DNA of 64,000 nt. It comes from Lachnospiraceae bacterium (GTDB taxonomy: Bacteria > Bacillota > Clostridia > Lachnospirales > Lachnospiraceae). The stretch lies in NCBI GenBank assembly GCA_015057325.1, contig SVEQ01000003.1, forward strand, positions 186,001-250,000, given 5' to 3'. The notes beneath the pieces were generated by a model, which was not told the origin of the DNA, searched no databases, and saw only the letters and a program-made list of their open reading frames with translations. Below are positions 1-8,056 of the stretch, in pieces. Position numbers and translations under genes: made by a program. Numbering within the stretch: position 1 is the first letter of the stretch; every line of letters begins with the position of its first letter.

Positions 1-458
1 ACAGCACAAAACCTCTACCCATTCGTCAGATACTTGATTATCCCGGCTATGTAGAAGGCTGGGCAACCTATGTCGAGCTTGATGCTTTTGACTACATAGA
101 CTATCCACAATACGCAGACAGTCTTTCAAAACTATACCGATATGACGCTATAATTAACCTTGCTCTATCCTCTCGAATTGATATCGGTGTCAACTACGAG
201 GGCTGGACAATAAATGATACAAAACGCTTCTTTGAAGATCTTGGATTTAACAGCTACTATGCTTTTGATATATACTCGTATGTCGTAGAAGCGCCGGCTA
301 AATATTTAAGTTATTTTGTCGGGTATCTTGAAATAGAGGAACTTAAGCAGGAATACAAAAACTACAAAATGGGAAACTATACGGACAAAGATTTTCATAA
401 GGCACTTCTTGATATCGGACCGGCAGACTTTGAAACCATACGGAAGTATCTATACTAA
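1..458 (+). CDS. DUF885 family protein, C-terminal part
   Basis: The open frame enters at the left edge (first full codon at base 3) and ends with TAA at 456-458, leaving about 151 residues. The fragment holds the EGWATYVE motif that follows the HExxPGH-type site in DUF885 proteins, a family of putative zinc-peptidase-like proteins of unsettled substrate. Tyrosine-rich helices and a terminal FETIRKYLY are also typical of the family's end. The N-terminal half, with any signal peptide and most metal ligands, lies outside the window. No terminator is clear after the stop; a long inverted repeat begins within 10 bases. Confidence 0.8.
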   Translation, partial: STKPLPIRQILDYPGYVEGWATYVELDAFDYIDYPQYADSLSKLYRYDAIINLALSSRIDIGVNYEGWTINDTKRFFEDLGFNSYYAFDIYSYVVEAPAKYLSYFVGYLEIEELKQEYKNYKMGNYTDKDFHKALLDIGPADFETIRKYLY

Positions 459-466
459 TTGCTGTT

Positions 467-899
467 TAATGCACTTTTATTCTTAACGGACGCGTATGGA
501 TTATCAGATGTATGCATATCCTGTGTCAAATTAACTGTTATATACATTTTCAAAACGGACGCATAACAAATTGTCGATATATTACATTCTGCGTGACGAG
601 ACATACGGACATAAGAGTTTCTAGGTATTACGGAACAGTTTTCTTATATTACGCGGCACTGTTCCAATTCGACATCCTGTCTCAATGGAACATGCCGAAC
701 ATCCATGTTCGGCAACCGCTGTATATTCAACGTAATACCAAGAAACTCTAATATCCTCCTGAATGTCACCCAGAATGTAATACACAACAATTCTTTATGC
801 TGCCGTTCGTTTAGTAATGTATATAACAATCTTTGCGACACAGGATATTGCACACGCAGATAATCTTACGCTGTTCCATGATGTAGGAAAGTGCATCAA
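467..899. repeat. Very long imperfect inverted repeat (about 430 nt foldback)
   Basis: Bases 467-632 are complementary to 731-899 over almost their whole length, at roughly 75 percent by eye with small indels. The best blocks are ttacattctgcgtgac at 582-597 against 765-780 (one mismatch), a 19-nt block at 614-632 against 731-749 (one mismatch), tgttatatacatt near 535-547 against its complement near 817-829, and tatcctgtgtc near 517-527 against its complement near 837-847. The apex carries two further perfect hairpins: ggaacagt 632-639 with actgttcc 658-665, and tgccgaacat 693-702 with atgttcggca 705-714. The indels are not multiples of three, so shared coding ancestry is unlikely. It could be a foldback or MITE-like element, or a structured RNA gene; neither is proved. 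Confidence 0.75.
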
Positions 900-1281
900 A
901 CCAGCCAACACGTACTGTGCGCGTTGATGCGAGCCGCTTGCGGCGAGTCGCGTCTGGCGTCCGTTTAGGGACATTTTCATGCGAAACTTCATAGCGTATA
1001 TCATGCGTCGAATTATGTTGCAGTATCCATGAGCAGGTACTTCTAAGCCGCCGGCACTTAACGAACACGAAGTGTGAGTTTAGTACCGCTGCGAGCGCAG
1101 AGTAGCGAAAGCGTGCCTGCGTTGGAACTGCAATCATAAGAGACGCTTTAAATAATTAGAAGTTTCGCTCGTAAAATGTAACTAAACAGCAATTTTATGT
1201 ATAAGTTTGTGCCATGATGTTAATACTTGAAATAACCGTAAGTGATATACGCTTGCGAACATTTTGAAAGGAGTATGACAC
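900..1281. other. Gene-free spacer, GC-richer, with short hairpins
   Basis: No convincing gene was found. The stretch is visibly GC-richer than its surroundings and carries small self-complementary motifs such as gccgcttgcggc near 925 and cgctgcgagcgcagagtagcg near 1088. An open frame runs through 811-1137 on the minus strand, but it has no ribosome binding site, ends inside the foldback and shows no recognisable domain. The last 130 bases are AT-rich and presumably hold the promoter of the downstream CotF-like genes; I could not choose a clear -35/-10 pair. Confidence 0.5.
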
Positions 1282-1467
1282 ATGGCTAATTTAACAGAAA
1301 AGGAATTATCTTCCTTAAACGCATTACTTAAGGACGAAGAACTTCTTGTTAAGAAGTTTAAAAATCTTTCAGAGCAGGCAACTGATGAGGCAGTAAAAAG
1401 TGAACTTTCAGATATTGCTACAAAGCACCAGTCGCACTTCAACAGACTATATGCATTTTTAGGTTAA
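1282..1467 (+). CDS. Small CotF/ferritin-like helical protein
   Basis: This 61-residue, charged, all-helical protein follows a good ribosome binding site (gaaaggag at 1265-1272). Its pattern EELLVKKFKNLSEQA and a late HQSHFNRL matches the short helical proteins that accompany CotF-like spore coat proteins in Clostridia, which resemble half of a ferritin-like bundle. It sits 12 bases before a second protein of the same type and is surely co-transcribed with it. No metal-binding ExxH pair can be defended here. Role in a spore coat or stress is inferred from the family only. Confidence 0.7.
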   Translation: MANLTEKELSSLNALLKDEELLVKKFKNLSEQATDEAVKSELSDIATKHQSHFNRLYAFLG

Positions 1468-1479
1468 GGAGGATATAAC

Positions 1480-1740
1480 ATGGAACCAATGGAAGAAAAA
1501 GAAATTTTAGGAGACGCTCTCTCCACCCAGAAGCATTGCACTGATAACTACAACACCTTCTCAAATGAATGTGTAAATGAAGACCTCAGACAGACAATGC
1601 TTGATATTCTAGGTGAAGAACACAACATGCAGCAGGATGTGTTTAATACAATGCATGACAAAGGCTACTATCCGACACCTGCAGCAGATCAGAAGAAAAT
1701 TGATGATGCCAAGCAGAAGTTTGCAGCAGCATTTTGCTAA
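1480..1740 (+). CDS. CotF-like spore coat family protein
   Basis: An 86-residue protein preceded by aaggaggatataac before the ATG. The core (KEILGDALSTQKHC, then LRQTMLDILGEEHNMQQDVF and a terminal GYYPTPAAD) is characteristic of CotF-type coat proteins, which form helical bundles on spores or cell-associated layers of Firmicutes. Here only one repeat of the family fold is present, and the adjacent 61-residue protein may supply the other half. The gene ends against a terminator shared with the convergent por operon. Sporulation of this organism cannot be judged from the window. Confidence 0.75.
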   Translation: MEPMEEKEILGDALSTQKHCTDNYNTFSNECVNEDLRQTMLDILGEEHNMQQDVFNTMHDKGYYPTPAADQKKIDDAKQKFAAAFC

Positions 1741-1742
1741 AC

Positions 1743-1772
1743 AAAAAAGGACCGCACCAAACGGTACGGTCC
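1743..1772 (-). terminator. Terminator of the por operon
   Basis: Hairpin ggaccg-c-acc / ggt-a-cggtcc at 1749-1772, followed on the minus strand by a run of six T (the A run at 1743-1748). It lies seven bases beyond the porB stop, and is also the only hairpin between porB and the convergent CotF-like genes. Confidence 0.8.
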
Positions 1773-1779
1773 ATAACTA

Positions 1780-2715
1780 TCAATCTCTTGCGCATCTGTA
1801 AAGCAAGTCTTCCCAACGTCTGTCAACTTCCTCCTGGAACTGAACAAGTAAATCCTCATTGCCTTTCTTAAAGAGATGCTTGAATCTTCCCTGTGGACGT
1901 AAGAAATCCTCGATAGGAAGCTTCTTTTTAGGCTCGTAATTTAATATCCACTTACCATGGTCAACCTCGAAAAGTGGCCAGTAACAAGTCTCAACACCAA
2001 GCTTACAAATCTCCATGATGTCCTCTGTAGGATATCTCCAACCTCTCGGACATGGTGCCATTACGTTAAGGAATGCTGCACCCTCTGTATAAATAGCCTT
2101 CTCTGCCTTTGTGTGAAGGTCCTTGAAATTACCAAGTAATGTTGACTGTCCAACATACGGAATGTCGTGTGCTGCAAGTATTGTTGCAAGATCCTTACGA
2201 TTCTGCATTTTTCCGTTGGACTGACTTCCTACAGGTGTAGTTGTTGTATCAGCATACATAGGTGTTGCAGAAGAACGCTGAATACCTGTGTTCATGTAAG
2301 CACCGTTATCGTAGCACACATATACGAAATCATGATTTCTCTCCATTGCACCTGAAAGCGACTGCAAACCGATATCATAAGTACCACCGTCACCACCAAA
2401 AGTGATGAACTTATAAGTGTCATCAATTTTACCTTTTCTCTTAAGTACATTGTATGCTGTCTCAACACCACTCATTGTTGCACCCGCATTTTCAAATGCA
2501 TTATGAATGTAACTATCCTCATACGCTGTGTATGGATACATAAATGTCGAAACTTCCAAACAGCCTGTCGCATTACCGATAACTGCCTTATCTCCTTCGT
2601 GAAGCGCACGAAGTACCGCACGAACTGCGATTGTACCACCACAACCTGCACACATTCTATGTCCCGGAGCAAGACGTTCCGGCTTATTCATTTCCTGTTT
2701 AAAATTATAACTCAT
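1780..2715 (-). CDS. porB: Pyruvate:ferredoxin oxidoreductase, beta subunit
   Basis: A 311-residue TPP-binding subunit of a four-subunit 2-oxoacid:ferredoxin oxidoreductase, which converts pyruvate and CoA to acetyl-CoA, CO2 and reduced ferredoxin in the cytoplasm. It shows the MCAGCGG cysteine motif near residue 22 (a ligand pair for the catalytic-subunit cluster), and the TPP motif GDGGTYDIG followed by YDNGAYMNTG. A further conserved cysteine lies in APCPRGW. It is the last gene of porC-porD-porA-porB and its start lies 19 bases after porA. Pyruvate is the most likely substrate from subunit sequence; other 2-oxoacids cannot be excluded. Confidence 0.93.
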   Translation of the reverse strand: MSYNFKQEMNKPERLAPGHRMCAGCGGTIAVRAVLRALHEGDKAVIGNATGCLEVSTFMYPYTAYEDSYIHNAFENAGATMSGVETAYNVLKRKGKIDDTYKFITFGGDGGTYDIGLQSLSGAMERNHDFVYVCYDNGAYMNTGIQRSSATPMYADTTTTPVGSQSNGKMQNRKDLATILAAHDIPYVGQSTLLGNFKDLHTKAEKAIYTEGAAFLNVMAPCPRGWRYPTEDIMEICKLGVETCYWPLFEVDHGKWILNYEPKKKLPIEDFLRPQGRFKHLFKKGNEDLLVQFQEEVDRRWEDLLYRCARD

Positions 2716-2734
2716 TTTTTACGTCTCCTCCTAC

Positions 2735-3979
2735 TTATACTCTGTCACTCTTGATATCATCCAGGCAACCCTTATTGGTTCTTTCAACCTTATAGCTCTC
2801 ACCACGGAGTCCGACATATCTGTACTCTTCAAACTCTTTGCCTTCTTCTGCATAAGCGGCAAGGTCTTTAAAGATTCTCTCTGCTTCTTCTACTGTGAAA
2901 TCTCTTCCACCAAGTCCATAGATAAGGTTAAATGCTGTAACATCCTTAGCATAATCATAAAGTGCTGCCTTAACCTCTGCTCCAAGTGGACCACCTTTGC
3001 TTCTGAAGCCCTCACATCTATCCATAATAGCAACAGCTTTACAGTTAGATAATGCCTTGGCAATCTCGATATCAGGGAAAGGTCTGAATACTCTAAGTTT
3101 AAGAAGTCCAACCTTCATACCCTGCTCTCTTAACTTATCTACCGCATCTTTACTTGTACCTGCAGCAGAACCAATAATTACAAATGCATAATCTGCATCA
3201 TCAAGTCTGTATTCCTCAAAGAAACCATAGTTTCTTCCTGACATCTCGCCAAACTCTTTGCCAACCTCAAGAATAACATTCTTTGCATTCTGCATAGCAG
3301 TATTCTGAGCCATTTTTGTTTCCATATAGTAGTTAGAAACAGCATATGGTCCAACTGCCATTGGCTGCTTTGCATTTAAAAGGAAGTTTTCAGGATTGTA
3401 CTCACCAACAAAGTTCTTAACCTTGTCATCCTCAAGAAGTTCAATATTCTCAACCGCATGTGATGTAATGAAACCGTCCTGACATATCATTATAGGAAGT
3501 CTTACATCCTTGTGCTCGGAAATTCTATATGCCTGAACGAAATTGTCATAGGCTTCCTGATTGTTTTCTGCATATATCTGTATCCATCCCGCATCTCTTG
3601 CACCCATTGAATCAGAATGGTCGCAGTTGATGTTAATAGGTCCTGAAAGTGCACGGTTAACAAGACAAAGTGCAAGTGGCAAACGGTTAGATGCTGCCAC
3701 ATAAAGCTCCTCCCACATAAGTGCAAGTCCACATGAAGAGGTTGCTGTAAGTGCTCTTGCACCGGCAGCTGACGCACCAACTGTCGCACTCATTGAACTG
3801 TGCTCACTCTCAACAGGAATAAAGTCTGTGTCCATCTCACCATTTGCAATGTAGTTAGCCACATACTGTGGAATCTCTGTTGAAGGTGTGATTGGAAATG
3901 CAGGCATTACATCAGGATTAACCTGCTTGATTGCATAGGAAATAGCTTCATTTCCCGATAATCTCTCTCTTATTGCCAT
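2735..3979 (-). CDS. porA: Pyruvate:ferredoxin oxidoreductase, alpha subunit
   Basis: A 414-residue alpha subunit carrying the pyrimidine-binding and transketolase-like domains. Visible landmarks are the N-terminal RLSGNEAISYAIKQVNPDV, the PITPSTEIP loop that lines the substrate pocket, the HSSMSATVGASAAGAR segment with its conserved E-H, and MARS-like TSSCGLALMWEELYVAA. The C-terminal third has the Rossmann-like VIIGSAAGTSKDAVDKLREQ region thought to bind CoA. Two bases separate it from porD upstream. Length is usual for the family. Together with the beta, gamma and delta subunits it completes the enzyme. Confidence 0.93.
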   Translation of the reverse strand: MAIRERLSGNEAISYAIKQVNPDVMPAFPITPSTEIPQYVANYIANGEMDTDFIPVESEHSSMSATVGASAAGARALTATSSCGLALMWEELYVAASNRLPLALCLVNRALSGPININCDHSDSMGARDAGWIQIYAENNQEAYDNFVQAYRISEHKDVRLPIMICQDGFITSHAVENIELLEDDKVKNFVGEYNPENFLLNAKQPMAVGPYAVSNYYMETKMAQNTAMQNAKNVILEVGKEFGEMSGRNYGFFEEYRLDDADYAFVIIGSAAGTSKDAVDKLREQGMKVGLLKLRVFRPFPDIEIAKALSNCKAVAIMDRCEGFRSKGGPLGAEVKAALYDYAKDVTAFNLIYGLGGRDFTVEEAERIFKDLAAYAEEGKEFEEYRYVGLRGESYKVERTNKGCLDDIKSDRV

Positions 3980-3981
3980 TA

Positions 3982-4281
3982 TTACTGTCCCTCCTTCATA
4001 GAAATAGCTTCAAAGGGACATACTTTTGCACATATACCGCATCCCTTGCAGTGGTCGTAATCAAAATCCTCTCTCTTACAATCCTTAACAGGGATTGAGC
4101 TGTCCGGGCAAACCGGAACGCAGAGAAGACACTGTTTACATTTTTCTGAGTGAAATATAGGAGTCTGTGTTCTCCATTCACCTGTCTTAAATGCTTTGGA
4201 GGTACCTGCAGCATATACCTGATTACCCTCTGTCAAATCCTGCCATGGGCTCTTTTCTGTAATCTTTGAAATATCTGTCAT
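3982..4281 (-). CDS. porD: Pyruvate:ferredoxin oxidoreductase, delta (2x[4Fe-4S]) subunit
   Basis: A 99-residue ferredoxin-like subunit with two complete four-cysteine motifs: CKQCLLCVPVCPDSSI near residue 48 and CKGCGICAKVCPFEAI near residue 77. These bind the two clusters that pass electrons from the TPP site to free ferredoxin. It follows porC with no intervening base and precedes porA by two, so the three genes are translated as a tight block. Confidence 0.93.
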   Translation of the reverse strand: MTDISKITEKSPWQDLTEGNQVYAAGTSKAFKTGEWRTQTPIFHSEKCKQCLLCVPVCPDSSIPVKDCKREDFDYDHCKGCGICAKVCPFEAISMKEGQ

Positions 4282-4860
4282 TTACTCCACCTCCTCATAA
4301 GCCATTCTAAGTGCCGCGAGGTTACCCTCAACTACCTCAGGCTTCTTTGCAAATTTATGTCTGTAAGAACCCTCCATCTCTCTGAAGAAGTCCTCTTTTG
4401 TCATTACCTTACTTATTGCTGCGATTGCTGCAAGCATTGGCGAATTAGGGAAATATCTTCCAAGACACTTCTCTGAAATCGCTCTTGCATCTAATGTATA
4501 TACGCCTCCGGTATATCCCTTAAGGAACGGCTTAACCTCATCAACACTCTTAGTTGTGTTAATAACAATTGCACCCTCCGGATTAAGTCCTGCTGTAACA
4601 TCCACACTCTCAAGTAATGTCTCGTCAACAACTACTACATAGTCGGGGTCATATATATTGGAATGAACTCGTATAGGCTCCTCACTTATACGGTTGTACG
4701 CCGTAATCGGTGCTCCCATTCTCTCCGGACCATACTCCGGAAATCCCTGTACATGTTTTCCTGTCATAAATGCAGCATCAGCAAGCATAAGTGCTGCCGA
4801 CTTAGCGCCCTGTCCACCTCTGCCGTGCCACCTGATTTCTACTGTGTCTTTCACTGTCAA
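4282..4860 (-). CDS. porC: Pyruvate:ferredoxin oxidoreductase, gamma subunit
   Basis: A 192-residue gamma subunit, first gene of the operon. The N-terminus EIRWHGRGGQGAKSAA and the YNRISEEPIRVHS segment are diagnostic. The start is a TTG at 4860-4858, chosen because aagaggag lies directly upstream and the sequence TVKDTVEIRW begins the family alignment. A separate gamma gene shows this is the four-subunit form, rather than the single-chain NifJ type common in Clostridia; a NifJ may exist elsewhere. A promoter is visible about 60 bases upstream. Confidence 0.92.
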   Translation of the reverse strand: MTVKDTVEIRWHGRGGQGAKSAALMLADAAFMTGKHVQGFPEYGPERMGAPITAYNRISEEPIRVHSNIYDPDYVVVVDETLLESVDVTAGLNPEGAIVINTTKSVDEVKPFLKGYTGGVYTLDARAISEKCLGRYFPNSPMLAAIAAISKVMTKEDFFREMEGSYRHKFAKKPEVVEGNLAALRMAYEEVE

Positions 4861-4918
4861 CTCTCCTCTTTTATATTTTTAAACAAAACAAAAAGTGCCT
4901 AACGCACCCACATTCGCA

Positions 4919-4971
4919 ATTATAGACACGTCATGCACTTTTGTAAAGTGAAAATATGAATTGTTTTCACT
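4919..4971 (-). promoter_or_regulatory. por operon promoter with adjacent palindrome
   Basis: Read on the minus strand: TTTACA (4947-4942), 17-base spacer, TATAAT (4924-4919). Immediately upstream lies a perfect 8-bp inverted repeat agtgaaaa/ttttcact at 4947-4954 and 4964-4971 with a 9-base centre, touching the -35 box. That position suits an operator; it could also be the weak end-hairpin of the preceding signalling operon, though no T run follows. Confidence 0.65.
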
Positions 4972-4988
4972 TATTAGTTGCAAGTTTT

Positions 4989-6014
4989 TCACTCATCTTC
5001 ATGTTGTAAACCATCTACATAAATATGGTCATTTATATCGTATTTCCTAGGAAGCTGATTAACGGTATATAAGAAATCTATCGTATCATTGAGAGAATCT
5101 GTATCCTCCTTGACAATATCTACAGAATAATTAAACTTCGGTATTAACGATCTAAGTTGCTCTCTGTCAAGCTTCATATACTCTGCTATATTATTAATCG
5201 TTACATCGTCCGTTCCATTGGCTAATTCCTCTGCACCTCTTCTGTATAAGTCGCAAACAGCAGCAACCAGTTCAGGATTCTCTTTTACAAACTCACTCCT
5301 TGCCACCAATACATTGGTACCCGCAAGGTCACAATCCGAACCCACGCCCAATATTTTTGCTATTCCACTGTCAACAAACCTTGTAACACTCGGCTCCCAT
5401 ATGGCAACAGCATCTGCTCTATGCTCCTTAAGCACTGACTCAACATCCTTTGCATTAATGTTAACAAAAGTAACATCATCCATAGTAAGTCCGCCGCTCT
5501 TTAGGAACTTGTTCATCATATTATGAGGCGTTGTACCGATAACCGTAGCAAATCTTCTTCCCTTCAAATCTTCCGCACACGTTATGTCGGAATCTGCCGG
5601 GACCAAAACCGCATACGAATCAGCCGCTTGGGCTGCAGTTGCAATTACCGTATTCTCCTGTCCCAAGCCAATTGCAAATACCGCAGGGACATCACCAAGC
5701 ACTCCGATATCCGATTCACATTTTAACATTGATGCATTGATTGCAGGACCCGCATCAAAGCTATGCCAATAGACTTTCACGCCGTACTCTGCCATAACTT
5801 CATCAACCCAACCCTTCTCTTTTGCAACATACAAAGGAATGAATGCACATGAAGGTTGTATTGCAAAATGTATCTCATCGGTAGACACGCCGTCGATTAT
5901 ACTGTTAACAGTCTTTTTCTGCGACTTGTTAATCATATTCGGACATGAATATATAGGCGTCACTGCAATGGCAATTATTAAAATAACGGTAAATATAATA
6001 TCTCTACCCTTCAT
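4989..6014 (-). CDS. Periplasmic-type binding protein, NitT/TauT (SsuA/NMT1-like)
   Basis: About 341 residues from an ATG at 6014, preceded by gaggggaatgatt; a TTG three bases earlier is less likely. An uncleaved or lipid-free N-terminal membrane segment (DIIFTVILIIAIAVTPIYSC) is followed by a class-II solute-binding fold: IHFAIQPSCAFIPLYVAKEKG, DIGVLGDVPAV, the hinge region DLKGRRFATVIGT and AIWEPS. Such proteins bind small organic ions such as sulfonates or nitrogen compounds. No permease or ATPase gene is next to it. Instead it is the third gene of an operon with a GGDEF and an HD-GYP-like protein, three bases after the latter, so sensing rather than import is a reasonable inference. Confidence 0.82.
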   Translation of the reverse strand: MKGRDIIFTVILIIAIAVTPIYSCPNMINKSQKKTVNSIIDGVSTDEIHFAIQPSCAFIPLYVAKEKGWVDEVMAEYGVKVYWHSFDAGPAINASMLKCESDIGVLGDVPAVFAIGLGQENTVIATAAQAADSYAVLVPADSDITCAEDLKGRRFATVIGTTPHNMMNKFLKSGGLTMDDVTFVNINAKDVESVLKEHRADAVAIWEPSVTRFVDSGIAKILGVGSDCDLAGTNVLVARSEFVKENPELVAAVCDLYRRGAEELANGTDDVTINNIAEYMKLDREQLRSLIPKFNYSVDIVKEDTDSLNDTIDFLYTVNQLPRKYDINDHIYVDGLQHEDE

Positions 6015-6020
6015 CAATAA

Positions 6021-6767
6021 TCATTCCCCTCTATTGTCTATGGTTATCTTAGCATCATAAAAATATTTCATCTGATCTTTTACTTCTTCTAATGCATTTT
6101 CAATATCCTTGATTGGAATATTACAAAAATATCCAACAATTTCTTCATCCAACTGATGACCTGCAGCCATACGAAGCTCTGCAAGCGCCTCATCATAGTT
6201 GTATGGAACTCTGTAAGTTCTGCTCATTGTAATTGCTGAAAATGTGTCTGCAACGGCAAGTATCCTTGACTGGATAGGAATGTTATCTCCTGCAAGCTTG
6301 TACTTTCCTTTACCGTCAACACGTTCGTGCTGATACTTAATCCATGTGGCAATCTTCTCAAATGGCTTCACCGGAGAAAGAATCTTAACTGCCACTTCAG
6401 GATGACGACTAATTACACTCTTCTCCTCCCGGTTAAGTTTTCCGTGGTTATCAATAATATCTCTTGGCACTCCCAAACGTCCAACATCAATAAGCAACGC
6501 CGCAAACTCAAGATCACGTCTTTTGATTTCCAACTTGTAGTTAACCGGCAGATTGTCATACAATAAAAGCGCTATTCTTCTAACGTACAGCGAATGTCCG
6601 TTAAGATTAGGATCATCGGATTCTATCGCTCCTATAATCATCTCCATAATCTTAATCCCGCTTGCTTCCTTGCTTCTTGCGCTGACAGAATAGATAAAGA
6701 ACGCAACACTGATCATTATAAGAATAATGCTAAACAACAGCATAAGTTTTGGTCCATCATATATCAT
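6021..6767 (-). CDS. Membrane-anchored HD-GYP-like protein with altered active site
   Basis: About 248 residues from the ATG at 6767 (agaggg eight bases upstream; a GTG at 6776 is possible). One transmembrane helix (roughly residues 8-28) precedes a cytoplasmic HD-GYP-type domain, the family that hydrolyses cyclic di-GMP. Most family landmarks are present: GHSLYVRRIA, LGVPRDII, RHPEVAVKIL, QHERVDG and ILAVADTFSAI. Two key motifs differ. The metal-binding HD is ID (LLIDVGRLG, residues 96-97 counting from the GTG) and GYP is replaced by GKY. Catalysis is therefore doubtful and a binding or regulatory role is possible. It lies between a GGDEF gene and a solute-binding gene in one operon. Confidence 0.85.
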   Translation of the reverse strand: MIYDGPKLMLLFSIILIMISVAFFIYSVSARSKEASGIKIMEMIIGAIESDDPNLNGHSLYVRRIALLLYDNLPVNYKLEIKRRDLEFAALLIDVGRLGVPRDIIDNHGKLNREEKSVISRHPEVAVKILSPVKPFEKIATWIKYQHERVDGKGKYKLAGDNIPIQSRILAVADTFSAITMSRTYRVPYNYDEALAELRMAAGHQLDEEIVGYFCNIPIKDIENALEEVKDQMKYFYDAKITIDNRGE

Positions 6768-6791
6768 ATAAATCACCCTCTACATATCTTT

Positions 6792-7949
6792 CTAGTTAAA
6801 ATGCACCTGATTTTTTCCGGATCTCTTTGACTCATAAAGTGCCTCATCCGCGCGTCTGTATGCGCTGTCTATATCATCGCCTTTGACAAGAACCGTTGCG
6901 CCAAAGGAAGCATGAATTCCGTTAAGACCGTTAAGACCATCAAGTTCAACATTATTCAAATCCGACAACATCTTCTGCATAAGTACTGTAGCTTCATCCT
7001 TATTCTTAACACCTCTGACAAGTGCAATAAACTCATCTCCGCCAAGTCGACCGCAAAGACTTGTTTTTTCACTTAATGCTCTTTCTATGTAAGACCATTT
7101 TTCAGATAAATCGATTTGCAGGGTATTTAGCAATGTATGAGCAGCCGTCTGAATAACCTTGTCACCCATCTGATGTCCAAGGGTATCATTTACCTTCTTA
7201 AACTCATCAAGGTCAAGCAGACAAACAACCATAAATTCATTCTTATCGGAAAGTCTTATCGATTCGTCTGCCGCCGAGAAGAAACGGCCTCTGTTAAGAA
7301 GGGAAGTTAAGGCATCAAAACTTGATTTAACCTCTAATTCCTGTCTTATTCTTTGATTATTCTGGAATAAGATAAACTGATTCATTCTTGTTCTTTGGAA
7401 AACATAATGAAGTGCGAGTGCAAGCGTCATAACAATGATAACGTTATACGTATCCGAGTACGCTATAGAAATTGCTTTTTGTGAATACGAAGACATCAAA
7501 AAGACAATGGCATACGCAATAAGAACTACTGACATCCTGACCATTTTGTCGATATAAGAAAGCGCGACCAAAACTAAGAGCACAGGAAATATCACAGCCG
7601 CCATGTACGGCTGCGCAGTAGAGCTTAATATACTGTACGCCATTAATAAAATAATATCAAAATATATAACATACGCCGAGAACTTCTCTGCGCTCTTACG
7701 AAATACAAGCAGATAAACATCGAACAACACGGATAGAATTACAAATGTAAGATAAAACAAAAACTTGCTTCTATCCACGTTAAACAGTCCCATAACCGAA
7801 AAAATCAGATAAAGGAAACAATTAAAAGAAAACCATGTATTATTGAAAAGCACATGGTTCCAGTTATTGGTTCTGATTAGATCCGCACAATCTTTGTACG
7901 TTTCATCATCATAACCATAATGATTGAAATAAGATACTTTCAATATCAC
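6792..7949 (-). CDS. Membrane diguanylate cyclase (GGDEF)
   Basis: A 385-residue protein starting at GTG 7949 behind ataggggggt. Residues 40-185 contain about six hydrophobic segments with little between them, so the N-terminal half is a membrane sensor of the multi-helix type. Residues 210-383 form a GGDEF domain with FDALTSLLNRGRF, LDLDEFKKVNDTLGH and the intact signature RLGGDEF at 302-307, so it should make cyclic di-GMP from two GTP. I see no RxxD inhibitory site in the usual place. First gene of the operon that continues with the HD-GYP-like and binding proteins. Confidence 0.9.
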   Translation of the reverse strand: MILKVSYFNHYGYDDETYKDCADLIRTNNWNHVLFNNTWFSFNCFLYLIFSVMGLFNVDRSKFLFYLTFVILSVLFDVYLLVFRKSAEKFSAYVIYFDIILLMAYSILSSTAQPYMAAVIFPVLLVLVALSYIDKMVRMSVVLIAYAIVFLMSSYSQKAISIAYSDTYNVIIVMTLALALHYVFQRTRMNQFILFQNNQRIRQELEVKSSFDALTSLLNRGRFFSAADESIRLSDKNEFMVVCLLDLDEFKKVNDTLGHQMGDKVIQTAAHTLLNTLQIDLSEKWSYIERALSEKTSLCGRLGGDEFIALVRGVKNKDEATVLMQKMLSDLNNVELDGLNGLNGIHASFGATVLVKGDDIDSAYRRADEALYESKRSGKNQVHFN

Positions 7950-8056
7950 ACCCCCCTATTCAATTAAAAATTATACAAACCCATAACTATGTATAATTTA
8001 ATATTCCCTCACGATATTAATTGTATCATACCTCCAAGTCTTTTCCAATTGAATTA

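Noticed and set aside
695-712. ccgaacat-cc-atgttcgg resembles a pair of Bacillus PurBoxes
   Set aside because: The two halves are 2 bases apart rather than about 16, there is no purine gene beside it, and it is the apex of the long foldback.
811-1137. A 108-codon minus-strand open frame
   Set aside because: No ribosome site or domain, and a third of it lies in the foldback arm; treated as chance.
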